Positions 35,088 to 45,769 of a stretch of 64,000 bases of DNA are shown here, in pieces. The first letter of the stretch is position 1. Every line of letters begins with the position of its first letter. The notes below the pieces were generated by a model that saw only the letters and a list, made by a program, of their open reading frames with translations, searched no databases and had not been told where the DNA came from. The translations under genes and the position numbers were made by a program. Source of the stretch: Chromobacterium haemolyticum (GTDB taxonomy: Bacteria > Pseudomonadota > Gammaproteobacteria > Burkholderiales > Chromobacteriaceae); NCBI RefSeq assembly GCF_002081825.1, contig NZ_MUKU01000013.1:62001-126000 (forward strand), written 5' to 3'.

Positions 35088-35994
35088 GTGCTCGCCAAGA
35101 TCACCCGCCTGTTCCCGCTTTGGGCTTTGCTGCTGTCCGCCGTCGCTTACCAGCGGCCGGCGGCGTTCACCCCGCTACTGCCGCATACCGGGCTGCTGCT
35201 GGCGGTGATCATGTTCGCGATGGGGTTGACGCTGACGCTGGACGATTTCAAACGGGTGCTGAGCCGGCCGGCGCCGGTGCTGGCCGGCCTGGGCGCTGGC
35301 GCGGCTGTTCCAGATGCCGACTGAACTGGCCATCGGCATGATTCTGGTGGGCAGCGTCGCCAGCGGCACCGCGTCCAATGTGATCATCTATCTATCGCGC
35401 GGCGACGTGGCGCTATCGGTCACCATCTCCTCGCTGTCCACGCTGGTCGGGGTAGTGGCCACGCCTCTGCTGACCCGGCTGTACGTGGACGCGGCGATCA
35501 AGGTGGAAGTGGCGGCGATGCTGCTGAGCATTCTGCAGATCGTCATCCTGCCGATAGGCCTGGGCCTGCTGGCCCATCGTTTCTTCGCGCCTCAAGTCCG
35601 CCGGCTGGAGCCGCTGCTGCCGCTATTGTCCATGCTGGCCATCGTCGCGCTGATCGCCGCCATCGTCGCCGGCAGCAAGAACCATATCGCCGCGGTGGGC
35701 GGGCTGACCATTCTGGCGGTGATGCTGCACAACGCCATCGGGCTCTTGGGCGGGTATTGGGGAGGACGTTTGCTGGGCTTCGACGAATCGGTGTGCCGCA
35801 CGCTGGCGATTGAGGTGGGCATGCAGAACTCCGGCCTGGCCGCCCAGTTGGGCAAGGCCTACTTCAGCCCGCTGGCGGCCTTGCCCGGCGCGCTGTTCTC
35901 GGTCTGGCACAATATTTCCGGCTCGCTGCTGGCCGGCTATTGGCGGGACAAGCCCGCCGAGCGGACGCCGGCCGGTGCGGAACAACACGGGTAA
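35088..35994 (+). pseudogene. Bile acid:sodium symporter (BASS/PanS-like) family gene, internal deletion with frameshift
   Basis: The first part (GTG 35088) reads [20 protein letters not shown]...[33 protein letters not shown], a typical BASS N-terminus. The protein then continues in a different frame from about 35292 as [45 protein letters not shown] through to 35994. About eleven residues that normally join the parts (VLxxxxMPLLA-like, the second half of a helix) are missing. The frame offset means a net loss of 3n+2 bases (32 or 35 are likely). PanS-like relatives import pantoate precursors or organic anions. As it stands the transporter cannot be made whole unless the sequence is in error. 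Confidence 0.8.
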
Positions 35995-36028
35995 CGACAC
36001 ATGAGACTGCGAGCGACATCGCGCCGGA

Positions 36029-36508
36029 TCAGCTTTCCACCCGCCAATGCCCGCTCTTGCCGCCCTCTTTCTCCAACAAGCGCACGCCGTCGATGACCAT
36101 GCCGCGGTCCACCGCCTTGCACATATCGTAAATGGTCAGCAGACCAACGTTGGCGGCGGTCAGCGCCTCCATTTCCACCCCGGTCTGGCCGCTGCATTCC
36201 GCGGTGACTTCGATGCGCACCGCGTTGTCGGCCTCCAGCAGTTCGAAGTCCACTGCCACGCGGGTCAGCGCGATCGGGTGGCAGAGCGGGATCAGGTCCG
36301 CGGCCTTCTTGGACGCCATGATGGCGGCGATGCGGGCGATGCCGAGCACATCGCCTTTTTTATGGCCGCCGCCTTTCACCAGCGCGAAGGTGGCGGGCAG
36401 CATGCGGATATGGCCTTCGGCCACCGCGCGGCGGCGAGTGTGCGCCTTGGCGCCGACGTCGACCATATGGGCCTGGCCGCCGGCATCGAAATGTGTCAAT
36501 TCGGACAT
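36029..36508 (-). CDS. moaC: Cyclic pyranopterin monophosphate synthase
   Basis: A 159-aa enzyme of molybdenum cofactor synthesis that makes cPMP from the MoaA product. [62 protein letters not shown] (with the active-site KK and LCHP) and [31 protein letters not shown] are all conserved. GGAGGAG lies upstream. No other moa genes are nearby. The downstream gene on the plus strand is the disrupted BASS gene, ending 34 bp away. Confidence 0.96.
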   Translation of the reverse strand: MSELTHFDAGGQAHMVDVGAKAHTRRRAVAEGHIRMLPATFALVKGGGHKKGDVLGIARIAAIMASKKAADLIPLCHPIALTRVAVDFELLEADNAVRIEVTAECSGQTGVEMEALTAANVGLLTIYDMCKAVDRGMVIDGVRLLEKEGGKSGHWRVES

Positions 36509-36532
36509 GGGTTCATCACTCCTCCGGCCCGC

Positions 36533-36715
36533 TTAGGACAGCAGCCGGTAAATCAGCCAGAAGGCGCTGACCAGCACCACTAGGCCGCCGCTCCAGCGGG
36601 CGATTCGGCCAAGGTAGTGCAGGTAGAGCGGATTGCGGGTCAATAGATAACAGACGCCTGCCCAACCCAGCAGCAGGATGGTGACGAGCAGCCACAAGCG
36701 CCAGAAGCCGAACAC
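36533..36715 (-). CDS. 60-aa two-helix membrane protein
   Basis: A small protein of two predicted transmembrane helices (residues ~5-25 and ~42-58) joined by TRNPLYLHYLGRIARWSGG. Starts with GTG 36715, two bp after the lpxC stop, with AGGTGG upstream overlapping the lpxC end. Tight packing argues for co-translation with lpxC. No family recognised. Confidence 0.6.
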   Translation of the reverse strand: MFGFWRLWLLVTILLLGWAGVCYLLTRNPLYLHYLGRIARWSGGLVVLVSAFWLIYRLLS

Positions 36716-36717
36716 CG

Positions 36718-37632
36718 CTAGGCCACCTCCGGCAGCCGGTGGAAGCTGGACGGCGCGTCCAGCGGATCGTCGTAGCTGACGTATTCCCAGGCTTCCGGCG
36801 TTTCCAGCAGCTTGCGCAACAGCTTGTTGTTCATCGCGTGGCCGGACTTGTGGCCGGAGAAGGCGGCGATCAGCGGATGGCCGATGATGTAGAGGTCGCC
36901 GATGGCGTCCAGGATTTTGTGGCGGACGAATTCATCCGGGAAGCGCAGGCCTTCCGGGTTCAGCACGTATTCGTCGTCGATCACGATGGCGTTGTCCAGG
37001 CTGCCGCCGCGGCCCAGGCCGTGGTTGCGCATGTACTCCACCTCGTGCATGAAGCCGAAGGTGCGCGCGCGGCTGATTTCGTCGGTATAGGAATGACGCG
37101 CGAAATCCACCGCCACCGTCTGCGGCGCCAGATTGAAGGCCGGATGGTTGAAGTCGATCGACAGGGTAACCTTGAAGCCGTCGTGCGGCTCCAGCTTCAC
37201 CCACACGCCGCGCTCTTCCACCGCCACCGTTTGCATCACGCGGATGAAGCGCTTCTTGGCGTTCTGCTCGGCCACGCCCGCGGTCTGCAGCAGGTAAATG
37301 AAAGGGGCGGCGGATCCGTCCATGATGGGGATTTCCGCCGCCGTGACCTCAATCACGAGGTTGTCGATGCCAAAGCCCGCCAGGGCCGACATCAAATGCT
37401 CAATCGTGCCGACACGCACGCCGGTATCAGTCACCAGCGTGGAGGAGAGTCGCGTGTCGTTGACGAGCGATGGATCCACCTTCACCTCCACCGGCTCGGG
37501 CAAGTCGGTGCGGCGAAAGACGATCCCGGTGTCGGGCGCGGCCGGCAGCAGGGTGAGCTTCACCCGCTCGCCGGAGTGCAAACCCACACCCGTGGCGCTT
37601 ATCGCTTGTTTCAGCGTGCGCTGCAATATCAT
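36718..37632 (-). CDS. lpxC: UDP-3-O-acyl-N-acetylglucosamine deacetylase
   Basis: A 304-aa zinc amidase performing the committed step of lipid A synthesis. H79 (TIEHLMSAL) matches the E. coli zinc ligand in position, and the [10 protein letters not shown] motif supplies the other histidine and aspartate. C-terminal [12 protein letters not shown] is also conserved. It closes the dcw cluster as in many proteobacteria. ATG with GAGAAG upstream. Confidence 0.96.
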   Translation of the reverse strand: MILQRTLKQAISATGVGLHSGERVKLTLLPAAPDTGIVFRRTDLPEPVEVKVDPSLVNDTRLSSTLVTDTGVRVGTIEHLMSALAGFGIDNLVIEVTAAEIPIMDGSAAPFIYLLQTAGVAEQNAKKRFIRVMQTVAVEERGVWVKLEPHDGFKVTLSIDFNHPAFNLAPQTVAVDFARHSYTDEISRARTFGFMHEVEYMRNHGLGRGGSLDNAIVIDDEYVLNPEGLRFPDEFVRHKILDAIGDLYIIGHPLIAAFSGHKSGHAMNNKLLRKLLETPEAWEYVSYDDPLDAPSSFHRLPEVA

Positions 37633-37663
37633 GTCGGACTTCTCAAACAGATGGGAATGCCCG

Positions 37664-37676
37664 ATTCTAGCACAGT
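37664..37676 (-). promoter_or_regulatory. Possible extended -10 promoter of lpxC
   Basis: On the minus strand TGCTAGAAT (TAGAAT = complement of 37664-37669) gives a TG-n-TAGAAT extended -10 about 32 bp before the lpxC start; no strong -35. Fits separate control of lpxC from ftsZ. Confidence 0.45.
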
Positions 37677-37740
37677 CAAAAACCGCACTTTATTGATTGA
37701 TTTGCAGTATTAAATAGCTTTCTTCTATAGCGGCTCCGCC

Positions 37741-38931
37741 TCAGTCCGCCTGCTTGCGCAGGAAGGCCGGGATATCGTAGCTTTCGCTCACTTCCGGGTT
37801 GGAGAAGTCCATGGACGGCGCGGCGCGGCGACGGCCCTGGCGCATGATGGCCGGGGTGTCGAAGTCGTCGTAGCTGACCACTTCCACCGCGCGGTCGTCG
37901 GTGCCGGTCTTCACGATCTTGATGTACTCCGGCCGCTCCTCAGTGTTGCGGGCGGTTTTCTTCTGGCCCAGGCCGGTGGCGATCAAGGTCACGCGGATGG
38001 TGTCTTCCGGCATGTCTTCCACTTCGGCGGTGCCGAACTTGATCTGCGCGTCTTCGTCCGCGTACTGACGCACGATGCCCATGATTTCACGGTACTCGCT
38101 CATCTTCAGGCAACCCGGCGCGGTGGAGATATTGACCAACACGCCGCGCGCGCCTTCCAGAGTGATATTGTCCAGCAGCGGACTGGCCACGGCCTGCTCG
38201 GCGGCCACGCGGGCGCGGTCGATGCCGGAAGCGTAGGCGGAACCCATCATCGCCAGGCCCATTTCGCTCATCACGGTGCGCACGTCGGCAAAGTCGACGT
38301 TGATCAGGCCCGGGCAAGTGATCACCTCGGCGATGCCGGCCACCGCGCCCTTGAGCACATCGTCGGCGGCGCGGAAGGCTTCGCGCATGGTCACGTCGTC
38401 GCCCAGCACTTCCATCAGTTTCTCATTGGGAATCACGATCAACGAATCGACGTGCTTTTTCAGATCCTCGATGCCGTTCTGCGCCACCTTCATGCGCTTG
38501 CCTTCGTGCTCGAACGGCCGGGTGACCACGCCCACGGTCAGGATGCCCATTTCCTTGGCCACTTCGGCCACCACGGGCGCCGCGCCGGTGCCGGTGCCGC
38601 CGCCCATCCCGGCGGTGACGAACACCATATTGGAGCCGCGCAGCATCTCAGCGATGCGTTCGCGGTCTTCCAGCGCCGCGCTGCGGCCCACTTCCGGATT
38701 GGCGCCCGCGCCCAGGCCGCGGGTCAGGTTGTTGCCCAACTGCAGTTTCTGCGGCGATTTGTTGCGCAGCAGCGACTGAGCATCGGTGTTGGCGCAGATG
38801 AATTCCACGCCGTGCACATTGCCGTCGATCATATTGTCGATGGCGTTGCAACCGCCGCCGCCAACGCCGATGACTTTGATGATCGCCACATTGGCGGTTT
38901 CTTGCATAACTTCAAAGACCATTCCGCTCAT
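37741..38931 (-). CDS. ftsZ: Cell division protein FtsZ
   Basis: A 396-aa tubulin-like GTPase that forms the Z-ring. The GTP-binding GGGTGTG loop is at residues 110-116, the T7 loop region NVDFADVRTVMSEMG is present, and the C-terminal docking tail DIPAFLRKQAD (for FtsA/ZipA) is intact. The GAGGAGAGG RBS is strong. It is followed by lpxC after a 108-bp gap. Confidence 0.97.
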   Translation of the reverse strand: MSGMVFEVMQETANVAIIKVIGVGGGGCNAIDNMIDGNVHGVEFICANTDAQSLLRNKSPQKLQLGNNLTRGLGAGANPEVGRSAALEDRERIAEMLRGSNMVFVTAGMGGGTGTGAAPVVAEVAKEMGILTVGVVTRPFEHEGKRMKVAQNGIEDLKKHVDSLIVIPNEKLMEVLGDDVTMREAFRAADDVLKGAVAGIAEVITCPGLINVDFADVRTVMSEMGLAMMGSAYASGIDRARVAAEQAVASPLLDNITLEGARGVLVNISTAPGCLKMSEYREIMGIVRQYADEDAQIKFGTAEVEDMPEDTIRVTLIATGLGQKKTARNTEERPEYIKIVKTGTDDRAVEVVSYDDFDTPAIMRQGRRRAAPSMDFSNPEVSESYDIPAFLRKQAD

Positions 38932-39059
38932 TTTCCTCTCCTCAATAAAGATGAGCTACCTACCCGATACATCTGCCCGATCGCTATCGTGGCCAGCGAA
39001 TGCGCCGGCCGCGTAGCGCTTAGTACAATGTTCACGATCTGCGGATCGTCAACAAACTC

Positions 39060-40298
39060 TTAAAAATTGCCAGCGAACCACGCCTTCATGCGCGAGAACA
39101 TCTGGCCCACGCCCGCCGACTCCACCTTGGGGCCGGCATGCGTTTGAATCTGATCCTTGCCGTACAACAGCAGGCCGACGCCGGTGGAGAAGCGCGGGGT
39201 CTTCACCACTTCCGCCAGGCCGCCCACATACTTGGGCACGCCGACGCGCACCGGCATGTGGAACACTTCTTCCGCCAGCTCCACCATGCCCGGCATCAGG
39301 CTGGCGCCGCCGGTGAGCACGATGCCGGAGGACAGCAAATCCTCGAAGCCGCTGCGGCGCAGTTCCTGCTGCACCAGCTGGAACAGCTCTTCCACCCGCG
39401 GCTCCACCACTTCGGCCAGCGTGGCGCGCGACATCTGCCGCGGCCCGCGTTCGCCCACGCCCGGCACCTCGATCATCTGGCTGGGGTCGGCCATCGCCAC
39501 CAGCGCCACCGCGTGCTGGATCTTGATGTCCTCGGCCTCCTTGGTGGGCGTGCGCAAGGCCATGGCGATGTCGTTGGTGATCTGGTCGCCCGCGATCGGA
39601 ATCACCGCGGTGTGGCGGATCGCGCCGTTGGCGTACACCGCGATGTCGGTGGTGCCGCCGCCGATGTCGATCAGACATACGCCCAGGTCTTTTTCGTCTT
39701 CCGACAGCACCGCGATGGCGGAGGCCATCGGCTGCAGCACCAGGTCGGACACTTCCAGGCCGCAGCGGCGCACGCACTTGGTCACGTTCTGGGCGGCGGA
39801 CACCGCGCCGGTGACAATGTGCACCTTGGCTTCCAGCCGCACGCCGCTCATGCCCAGCGGTTCGCGCACGCCTTCCTGGCCGTCGATGCTGTATTCCTGA
39901 GTCAGGATGTGCAACACCTGATGGTCCGGCGGGATGGTCACCGCGCGCGCGGTTTCAATCACGCGGTCGATGTCCATCTTGGTGACTTCGCGATCCTTGA
40001 TCGCCACCATGCCGTGCGAGTTCACGCTCTTGATGTGGCTGCCGGCAATGCCGGCGAACACCTCGTGAATCTTGCAGTCGGCCATCAGCTCGGCCTCTTC
40101 CAGCGCGCGCTGGATGGCCTGCACCGTGGATTCGATGTTCACCACCATGCCGCGCTTCAAACCGCGCGACGGGGTGTGGCCCATGCCGACGATATTGAGT
40201 TGGCCGTCCTCCAGGACTTCTGCGACGATCGCCACGATCTTGGATGTGCCGATGTCGAGGCCAACCAGCATGTTCTTGCTTTCCTTTGGTTTGCTCAC
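39060..40298 (-). CDS. ftsA: Cell division protein FtsA
   Basis: A 412-aa actin-like ATPase anchoring FtsZ to the membrane. LVGLDIGTSKIVAIVAEV is the phosphate-1 motif, and the C-terminal amphipathic helix (SRMKAWFAGNF) is the membrane anchor. I choose GTG 40298 (GGAG 7 nt upstream); alternatives are TTG 40310 or ATG 40271. Stops of ftsQ and this start are 20 bp apart. Confidence 0.96.
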   Translation of the reverse strand: MSKPKESKNMLVGLDIGTSKIVAIVAEVLEDGQLNIVGMGHTPSRGLKRGMVVNIESTVQAIQRALEEAELMADCKIHEVFAGIAGSHIKSVNSHGMVAIKDREVTKMDIDRVIETARAVTIPPDHQVLHILTQEYSIDGQEGVREPLGMSGVRLEAKVHIVTGAVSAAQNVTKCVRRCGLEVSDLVLQPMASAIAVLSEDEKDLGVCLIDIGGGTTDIAVYANGAIRHTAVIPIAGDQITNDIAMALRTPTKEAEDIKIQHAVALVAMADPSQMIEVPGVGERGPRQMSRATLAEVVEPRVEELFQLVQQELRRSGFEDLLSSGIVLTGGASLMPGMVELAEEVFHMPVRVGVPKYVGGLAEVVKTPRFSTGVGLLLYGKDQIQTHAGPKVESAGVGQMFSRMKAWFAGNF

Positions 40299-40317
40299 CT
40301 GTCGCTCCAACTGCTAA

Positions 40318-41043
40318 TTACTTGTTTCCCTTGGCCGGCGGCGCCTTGTAATCGGGCATCCGCACGGCGAATCCATTCGGGTAGCGCATATCCACGTATT
40401 CCACGTGATACGGCAACGCCGCCAATTTGCTCTTCCAGTACTGGGCGAAGCGGCGGGCGCGCGGACTTACGTCGTTGCGTCCCAACTCCAGCTTCACCTG
40501 GTTGTCCAGCCCCACTCTCCAGGCGCGGCGGCTGGACAGCCACAGCTCCGCGGGTTTGACGCCCGCCGGGGCCAGATCCTGACGCAGCCCGCCCAGCATT
40601 TCGCTCATGTCCTTCTCTGCCCCCGCCGGCCCGTAAAACACCGGCAGGTCCTGATCGCTGGCGGCGTCGAACCGCTCTCCTCGGGTATTGACCAGGCCGT
40701 TCTCTCCCCAGCGCGCAAGCGCCACATGCTCTTCCACCGAAATATCCAGCGCGTCCGGCCAGCGCCGCCGCACCTGGGCATCCCGCACCCACGGCAATTT
40801 GCCGAAGGCCGCCCGCGTTTTGTCGATGTCCAGCGTGAAGAAGGTGCCGGACAGCTCATGCTCGGCAATGAACTTCAGCTGTTCCGGCGTCACGCGTTTC
40901 ATGTCGCCGCGAATCTGGATCTTCTTCACCGAAAACACCGGAGCGTGCGTCAACCAGAACCCTCCTGCATACAGCAACATCAGCGCTGCGGCGGCCAGCA
41001 TCAAATTGGCCAGGCCTTTTAGCAACCGATGGTTATCCCACAT
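40318..41043 (-). CDS. ftsQ: Cell division protein FtsQ
   Basis: A 241-aa bitopic protein: a short cytosolic N-terminus, one helix ([20 protein letters not shown]), then a POTRA domain ([33 protein letters not shown]) and a periplasmic beta domain ending in [15 protein letters not shown]. It links the early and late divisome with FtsL/FtsB. ATG overlaps the end of ddl by 11 bp. Confidence 0.95.
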   Translation of the reverse strand: MWDNHRLLKGLANLMLAAAALMLLYAGGFWLTHAPVFSVKKIQIRGDMKRVTPEQLKFIAEHELSGTFFTLDIDKTRAAFGKLPWVRDAQVRRRWPDALDISVEEHVALARWGENGLVNTRGERFDAASDQDLPVFYGPAGAEKDMSEMLGGLRQDLAPAGVKPAELWLSSRRAWRVGLDNQVKLELGRNDVSPRARRFAQYWKSKLAALPYHVEYVDMRYPNGFAVRMPDYKAPPAKGNK

Positions 41044-41944
41044 GCACCATATCCAGCACCTTGAGGCACAAATCCTCGTAACTGATGCCCATCGCCCGCG
41101 CCGCCATCGGCACCAGGCTATGGCTGGTCATGCCCGGATTGGTGTTGGCTTCCAGCAAGTAAATGCCGCCGGCCTCGTCCATCAGGAAATCCACCCGGCC
41201 CCAGCCGCGGCCGCCCAATACGCGGAAAGCCGCCAGCGACAGTTCGCGCGCGCGCTGTTCCAGCGCTTCGCTCAGGCCGGACGGGCAACGGTAGACGGTG
41301 TCGTCGCGAAAATACTTGGCGTCGTAGTCGTAGAACTCGGTCGCCGGCTCGATCTTGATCGTCGGATAGGCCGTATCGCCAATCACCGCACAGGTGTACT
41401 CGCCGCCGCCGATGAAACGTTCGGCGATCACGATGCTGTCGTATTTGCGAGCCTCTTCGAACGCCGCCTTCAATTCGCCCGGCTGCTTGACCTTGGTCAC
41501 GCCGATGCTGGAGCCCTCGGTGGCCGGCTTGACGAAGATGGGCAGGCCAAGCTTGGCTTCCACCGCGGCGAAGTCGCTGTTCTCGTCCAGCAGCTCGAAT
41601 GCCGGGATCGGCAGGCCGGCGCCCTGCCACAACAGCTTGGTGCGCCATTTGTCCATGCAGATTGCCGACGCCATCACGCCGCAACCGGTATACGGCAGCC
41701 CCATGCTTTCCAACACGCCTTGCAAGGTGCCGTCTTCGCCGAAGGGTCCGTGCAGGATGTTGAATACGCGATCGAAACCCTCTTCCTTCAACGCCGTCAG
41801 CGGCTGTTCCGACGGATCGAACTTATGGGCGTCCACGCCGCGGGACTGCAGGGCCTTGAGCACGCCGGCGCCGCTCATCAGCGACACTTCGCGCTCGGAG
41901 GAGCTCCCGCCCATCATCACCGCTACCTTGCCGTACTGCTTCAT
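41033..41944 (-). CDS. ddl: D-alanine--D-alanine ligase
   Basis: A 303-aa ATP-grasp enzyme joining two D-alanines. [36 protein letters not shown], and the C-terminal [34 protein letters not shown] are conserved. I choose ATG 41944 ([13 protein letters not shown]), which has an AAGGACAAGG RBS and the usual length; ATGs at 41965/41968 overlapping the murC stop are alternatives. Confidence 0.95.
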   Translation of the reverse strand: MKQYGKVAVMMGGSSSEREVSLMSGAGVLKALQSRGVDAHKFDPSEQPLTALKEEGFDRVFNILHGPFGEDGTLQGVLESMGLPYTGCGVMASAICMDKWRTKLLWQGAGLPIPAFELLDENSDFAAVEAKLGLPIFVKPATEGSSIGVTKVKQPGELKAAFEEARKYDSIVIAERFIGGGEYTCAVIGDTAYPTIKIEPATEFYDYDAKYFRDDTVYRCPSGLSEALEQRARELSLAAFRVLGGRGWGRVDFLMDEAGGIYLLEANTNPGMTSHSLVPMAARAMGISYEDLCLKVLDMVHVG

Positions 41945-41967
41945 TGCCTTGTCCTTGTCATTCATCA

Positions 41968-43359
41968 TCACGCGCCCGCCGCCACTTTGGCCGGCACCGC
42001 GCCGATGGAACCCGCGCCCATGGTCACCACCACGTCGCCGTCGCGAGCTTGATCGAAAATGGTCTGCTGCATCTCGGCGATGTCCTCGACGAACACCGGC
42101 TCCACCTTGCCCAGAACCCGCACCGCGCGCGCCAAGGCGCGGCCGTCGGCGGCCACAATGGGCGCTTCGCCGGCGGCGTAGACTTCGGACAGCAACAAGG
42201 CGTCCACGCTGGACAGCACTTTGACGAAGTCTTCAAACAGATCCCGGGTGCGGGTGTAGCGGTGCGGCTGGAAGGCCAGCACCAGGCGCTTGTCCGGGAA
42301 GGCGCCGCGCACCGCGGCCAGCGTGGCGGCCATTTCCACCGGGTGGTGGCCGTAATCGTCCACCAGGGTGAAGCTGCCGCCTTCCTTGGCCGGCACTTCG
42401 CCATAGCGCTGGAAGCGGCGGCCGACGCCGGCGAACTCGGCCAGGCCTTGCTGGATTGCTTCCACGCTGGCCCCGCACTCCAGGCCGATGGCGATGGCGG
42501 ACAAGGCGTTGAGCACGTTGTGGCGACCCGGCATGTTCAGCACCACCGGGAAGCGCACTTCCTTGCCATTCTTCACCACCACGTCGAAATGCATCTGGCC
42601 GGCGGCGGCGCGCACGTTCTCGGCGTAGATGTCGGCGGAATCGTCCAGGCCGTAAGTGGTCACCGGCTTGGTGATGCGGCCGCGGATCTCGCGCACATTC
42701 GGGTCGTCCACGCACAGCACCGCGCGGCCGTAGAACGGCAATCGCTGCAAGAAGTCGACGAAGGCCTGCTTGAGCTTGTCGAAGCTGTGGTCGTAGGTGT
42801 CCATGTGGTCGGCGTCGATATTGGTCACCACCGCCATCACCGGAGTCAGATGCAGGAAAGAAGCGTCCGATTCGTCGGCCTCGGCCACCAGGAATTCGCC
42901 GGACCCCAGGCGTGCGTTAGTGCCGGCCGCGGTCAACTTGCCGCCGATGACGAAGGTGGGATCCAAACCAGCCGCGCCCAGCACCGAAGCGGTCAGGCTG
43001 GTGGTGGTGGTCTTGCCGTGGGTGCCGGCGATGGCGATGCCCTGTTTGAAGCGCATCAGTTCAGCCAACATCAGCGCGCGCGGGATCACCGGTATCTTGT
43101 TGGCGCGCGCTTCCAGCACTTCAGGATTGTCGGACTTGACCGCGGTAGAGGTCACCACCACGTCGGCGCCGTGCATATAGGTGGCGTCGTGGCCATAGAA
43201 CACACGGATGCCCTGGTCGATCAACCGCTTGCTGGTGGCGCTTTCCGCCATATCGGAGCCGGACACGGTAAAGCCCAGGCCGTGCAGCACCTCGGCGATG
43301 CCGCACATGCCCACGCCGCCGATGCCGACGAAATGTATGTGTTTGACCCTGTGTTTCAT
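41968..43359 (-). CDS. murC: UDP-N-acetylmuramate--L-alanine ligase
   Basis: A 463-aa cytosolic ligase adding L-Ala to UDP-MurNAc. [14 protein letters not shown] nucleotide-binding start, the ATP loop [11 protein letters not shown], and [17 protein letters not shown] are present. The start is ATG 43357-43359; the open frame upstream overlaps murG and is rejected. Order murG-murC-ddl is as in Neisseria. Confidence 0.96.
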   Translation of the reverse strand: MKHRVKHIHFVGIGGVGMCGIAEVLHGLGFTVSGSDMAESATSKRLIDQGIRVFYGHDATYMHGADVVVTSTAVKSDNPEVLEARANKIPVIPRALMLAELMRFKQGIAIAGTHGKTTTTSLTASVLGAAGLDPTFVIGGKLTAAGTNARLGSGEFLVAEADESDASFLHLTPVMAVVTNIDADHMDTYDHSFDKLKQAFVDFLQRLPFYGRAVLCVDDPNVREIRGRITKPVTTYGLDDSADIYAENVRAAAGQMHFDVVVKNGKEVRFPVVLNMPGRHNVLNALSAIAIGLECGASVEAIQQGLAEFAGVGRRFQRYGEVPAKEGGSFTLVDDYGHHPVEMAATLAAVRGAFPDKRLVLAFQPHRYTRTRDLFEDFVKVLSSVDALLLSEVYAAGEAPIVAADGRALARAVRVLGKVEPVFVEDIAEMQQTIFDQARDGDVVVTMGAGSIGAVPAKVAAGA

Positions 43360-43396
43360 GTCTGTGTCTCTGCTTGAGCGCTCATATGACGCCCTG

Positions 43397-44479
43397 TCAT
43401 TCCCTGGCCAGCTGCTGGCACAAGTCGGCCACCCGGCCGGCCGCGCCGGAGCGGGCCAGCGCGCGCGCGCGTTCAGCCTTGTCCAGCAACTGGTCTCTAT
43501 CCAAACCCGCCAACAGGCCCGCAAGCCCGTCGGCGTTCAATTCTTTCTGCGGCAGATGCCAGGCCGCGCCGGCCTGCGCCATCCACTCGGCGTTGTCGCG
43601 CTGATGGCCGGTGGTGGACACCACCAGCGGCACCAGCACGCTGGGCACGCCGGCCGCGCACAATTCGCTGACCGTGATCGCGCCGGCACGGCAAATCACC
43701 AAGTCACATTCGGCCAGGCGCTTAGGCATGTCGTCGACGAAGGGCAACAATTCCACCTGCTCTCGCAAGCCGGCGGCCTGATAAGCGGCCTCGACCGCGG
43801 CGACATTCGCCTCGCCGGTCTGGTGCGTCAATTGCGGCCGCTGCTCGGCCGGCAACTTGGCCATCGCCTGCGGCAGGGTTTCATTCAAAACCTTGGCGCC
43901 CAGGCTGCCGCCGACCACCAACACCTTCAGCGGGCCGCTGCGCCCGGCAAAACGTTCCGCCGGCGCGGCGATGCTCTCGATCTCGCCGCGAACGGGATTG
44001 CCGGTGACCAGCGCCTTGCCGTTGCGCGCCGCGTCCCCATCGAATCCGCAGACCAATTTCTTGGCGAAGGGCAGCAAAGCCTTATTGCTCAACAACAGGC
44101 CGGCGTCGGCGTTGACCAAAACCAGCGGCTTCCACAGCAGGCCCGCCATCACGCCGCCAGGCAAGCAGACGTAGCCGCCCATGCCCAGCACCACGTCCGG
44201 GCGATGGCGGAAAATCTGCGCCGCGCTGCTGAAGAAAGCGCCAAGCAGCTGCAGAGCCCCCTTGAGCGAGCCCAACAGCCCCTTGCCGCGCACGCCGTGA
44301 AAGTTCAGCCGCTCCAGCGGAATGCCGGTCGGCGGCACCAGCTTGTTCTCCATGCCGCGCCGGGTGCCCAGCCACACCACCTTCCAGCCCCGGCTTTGCA
44401 ATTCCTTGGCCACGGCAAGGCCGGGGACAATGTGTCCACCCGTGCCAGCCGCCATCACCATGACCGTGCGATTCGCCAT
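43397..44479 (-). CDS. murG: UDP-N-acetylglucosamine transferase making lipid II
   Basis: A 360-aa GT-B glycosyltransferase that adds GlcNAc to lipid I at the inner face of the membrane. The [13 protein letters not shown] loop (residues ~9-22), [27 protein letters not shown] and [22 protein letters not shown] are all typical. ATG 44479 chosen by homology; the frame extends upstream without support. A 132-bp gap separates it from ftsW, with the ftsW stop inside a GGGGCTA/TAGCCCC hairpin. Confidence 0.96.
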   Translation of the reverse strand: MANRTVMVMAAGTGGHIVPGLAVAKELQSRGWKVVWLGTRRGMENKLVPPTGIPLERLNFHGVRGKGLLGSLKGALQLLGAFFSSAAQIFRHRPDVVLGMGGYVCLPGGVMAGLLWKPLVLVNADAGLLLSNKALLPFAKKLVCGFDGDAARNGKALVTGNPVRGEIESIAAPAERFAGRSGPLKVLVVGGSLGAKVLNETLPQAMAKLPAEQRPQLTHQTGEANVAAVEAAYQAAGLREQVELLPFVDDMPKRLAECDLVICRAGAITVSELCAAGVPSVLVPLVVSTTGHQRDNAEWMAQAGAAWHLPQKELNADGLAGLLAGLDRDQLLDKAERARALARSGAAGRVADLCQQLARE

Positions 44480-44606
44480 TTCTATCCGTTCCGTTAACTC
44501 TCGTTGCCGCGCATCATGCGCTGGTTTTTGCTTCGCCCTTCGGGCTCGCAGCAACCGAAGGATGCGGCGCCAAGGCACCTGGAAAGACTTGCCCTCTTTC
44601 CTTATT

Positions 44607-44629
44607 CGGGGCTAAACCTTATAGCCCCG
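44607..44629. other. Hairpin over the ftsW stop codon
   Basis: CGGGGCTA (44607-44614) pairs with TAGCCCCG (44622-44629), spanning the ftsW stop. No T-run follows on the minus strand, so it may tune mRNA stability rather than terminate. Confidence 0.4.
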
Positions 44630-45769
44630 CATAATCCTTCGGTTTTCATAATCAACTCGCAGCAGCACCGCCACCGCGATCAAATTCATCAACATCGCCG
44701 AGCCGCCGAAGGACATCAGCGGCAAGGTCAAACCCTTGGTCGGCAGCAGGCCCATATTCACCCCGATGTTGAAAAACACCTGAATGCCGAGCCAGATGCC
44801 CAGGCCCTGCGCCACCAGCGACTGGTAGTAACGCTCCAGCTTTTTCGACTCCACGCCAATGTGGAAAGCGCGGCGCACAATCCAGGCGTACAGGCCCACC
44901 ACCACGCAAATGCCGGCAAAGCCGAATTCTTCCGAAATCACCGCCATGATGAAGTCGGTATGCGCCTCCGGCAGGTAAAACAATTTCTCTATGCTGCCGC
45001 CCAGGCCGACGCCGAACCACTCGCCGCGACCAATGGCGATCAAGGAATGCGACAGCTGGTAGCCCTTGCCGTACGGGTCGTCCCATGGGTCCATGAAGCC
45101 CAGCACCCGCTTCAACCGATACGGCGAGGAGATGATCAACACCACGATGGCGCCCACCGCCATCACCGCCAGCCCGCTGAAGATGCGCATATTGATGCCG
45201 CCGAGGAAGAGCACGCCCATCGCGATGCTCATCACCACCATCAGCGCGCCGAAGTCCGGCTCGCGCAGCAGCAGGAAGGCCACCACCACCATGGCGGCGA
45301 ACATCGGCGCGAAGCCTTCTTTCAGGCTGTGCAGCAGATGGCTCTTGCGCACGGTGTAATCCGCCGCGTACAGCACGGTGGCGAACTTCATCACTTCGGA
45401 CGGCTGCAGGTTCAGCACGAACAGATTGATCCAGCGCCGCGAGCCGTTGACCATCTTGCCGATGCCGGGAATCAGCACCAGCACCAGCAACACCAGCCCA
45501 ATCAGGAAAATCTTGCCGGAGTACTTCTGCCAGAACGCCGTCGGAATCTGGAAAGCGATATAGGCCGCGCTCAGCCCTATCGTCATGAAGATCAGGTGAC
45601 GAATCAGATAGAAGTAGCGGTTGTGCGTGGCCGCGTCGGCCTCGGCGTAGGCGATGGACGCCGAGTACACCATCACCAGGCTGATCGACAACAGCAGGGC
45701 CAGCGCCCAGGACAGCGCTTCGTCGAACGGCTTGATGGCGGCGTAGCGCCGGGCTCCGTGCACGATCAT
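44612..45769 (-). CDS. ftsW: Septal peptidoglycan polymerase FtsW
   Basis: A 385-aa SEDS-family membrane protein with about ten helices. [31 protein letters not shown] and the C-terminal [32 protein letters not shown] are SEDS signatures. It polymerises lipid II together with FtsI. The ATG overlaps the murD stop as ATGA. The related rodA lies 18 kb away in the mre operon. Confidence 0.95.
   Translation of the reverse strand: MIVHGARRYAAIKPFDEALSWALALLLSISLVMVYSASIAYAEADAATHNRYFYLIRHLIFMTIGLSAAYIAFQIPTAFWQKYSGKIFLIGLVLLVLVLIPGIGKMVNGSRRWINLFVLNLQPSEVMKFATVLYAADYTVRKSHLLHSLKEGFAPMFAAMVVVAFLLLREPDFGALMVVMSIAMGVLFLGGINMRIFSGLAVMAVGAIVVLIISSPYRLKRVLGFMDPWDDPYGKGYQLSHSLIAIGRGEWFGVGLGGSIEKLFYLPEAHTDFIMAVISEEFGFAGICVVVGLYAWIVRRAFHIGVESKKLERYYQSLVAQGLGIWLGIQVFFNIGVNMGLLPTKGLTLPLMSFGGSAMLMNLIAVAVLLRVDYENRRIMRGYKV

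Noticed and set aside
39138-40559. 473-aa open frame on the plus strand
   Set aside because: Antisense to ftsA and ftsQ, both of which have intact motifs; it is the mirror of GC3-rich codons.
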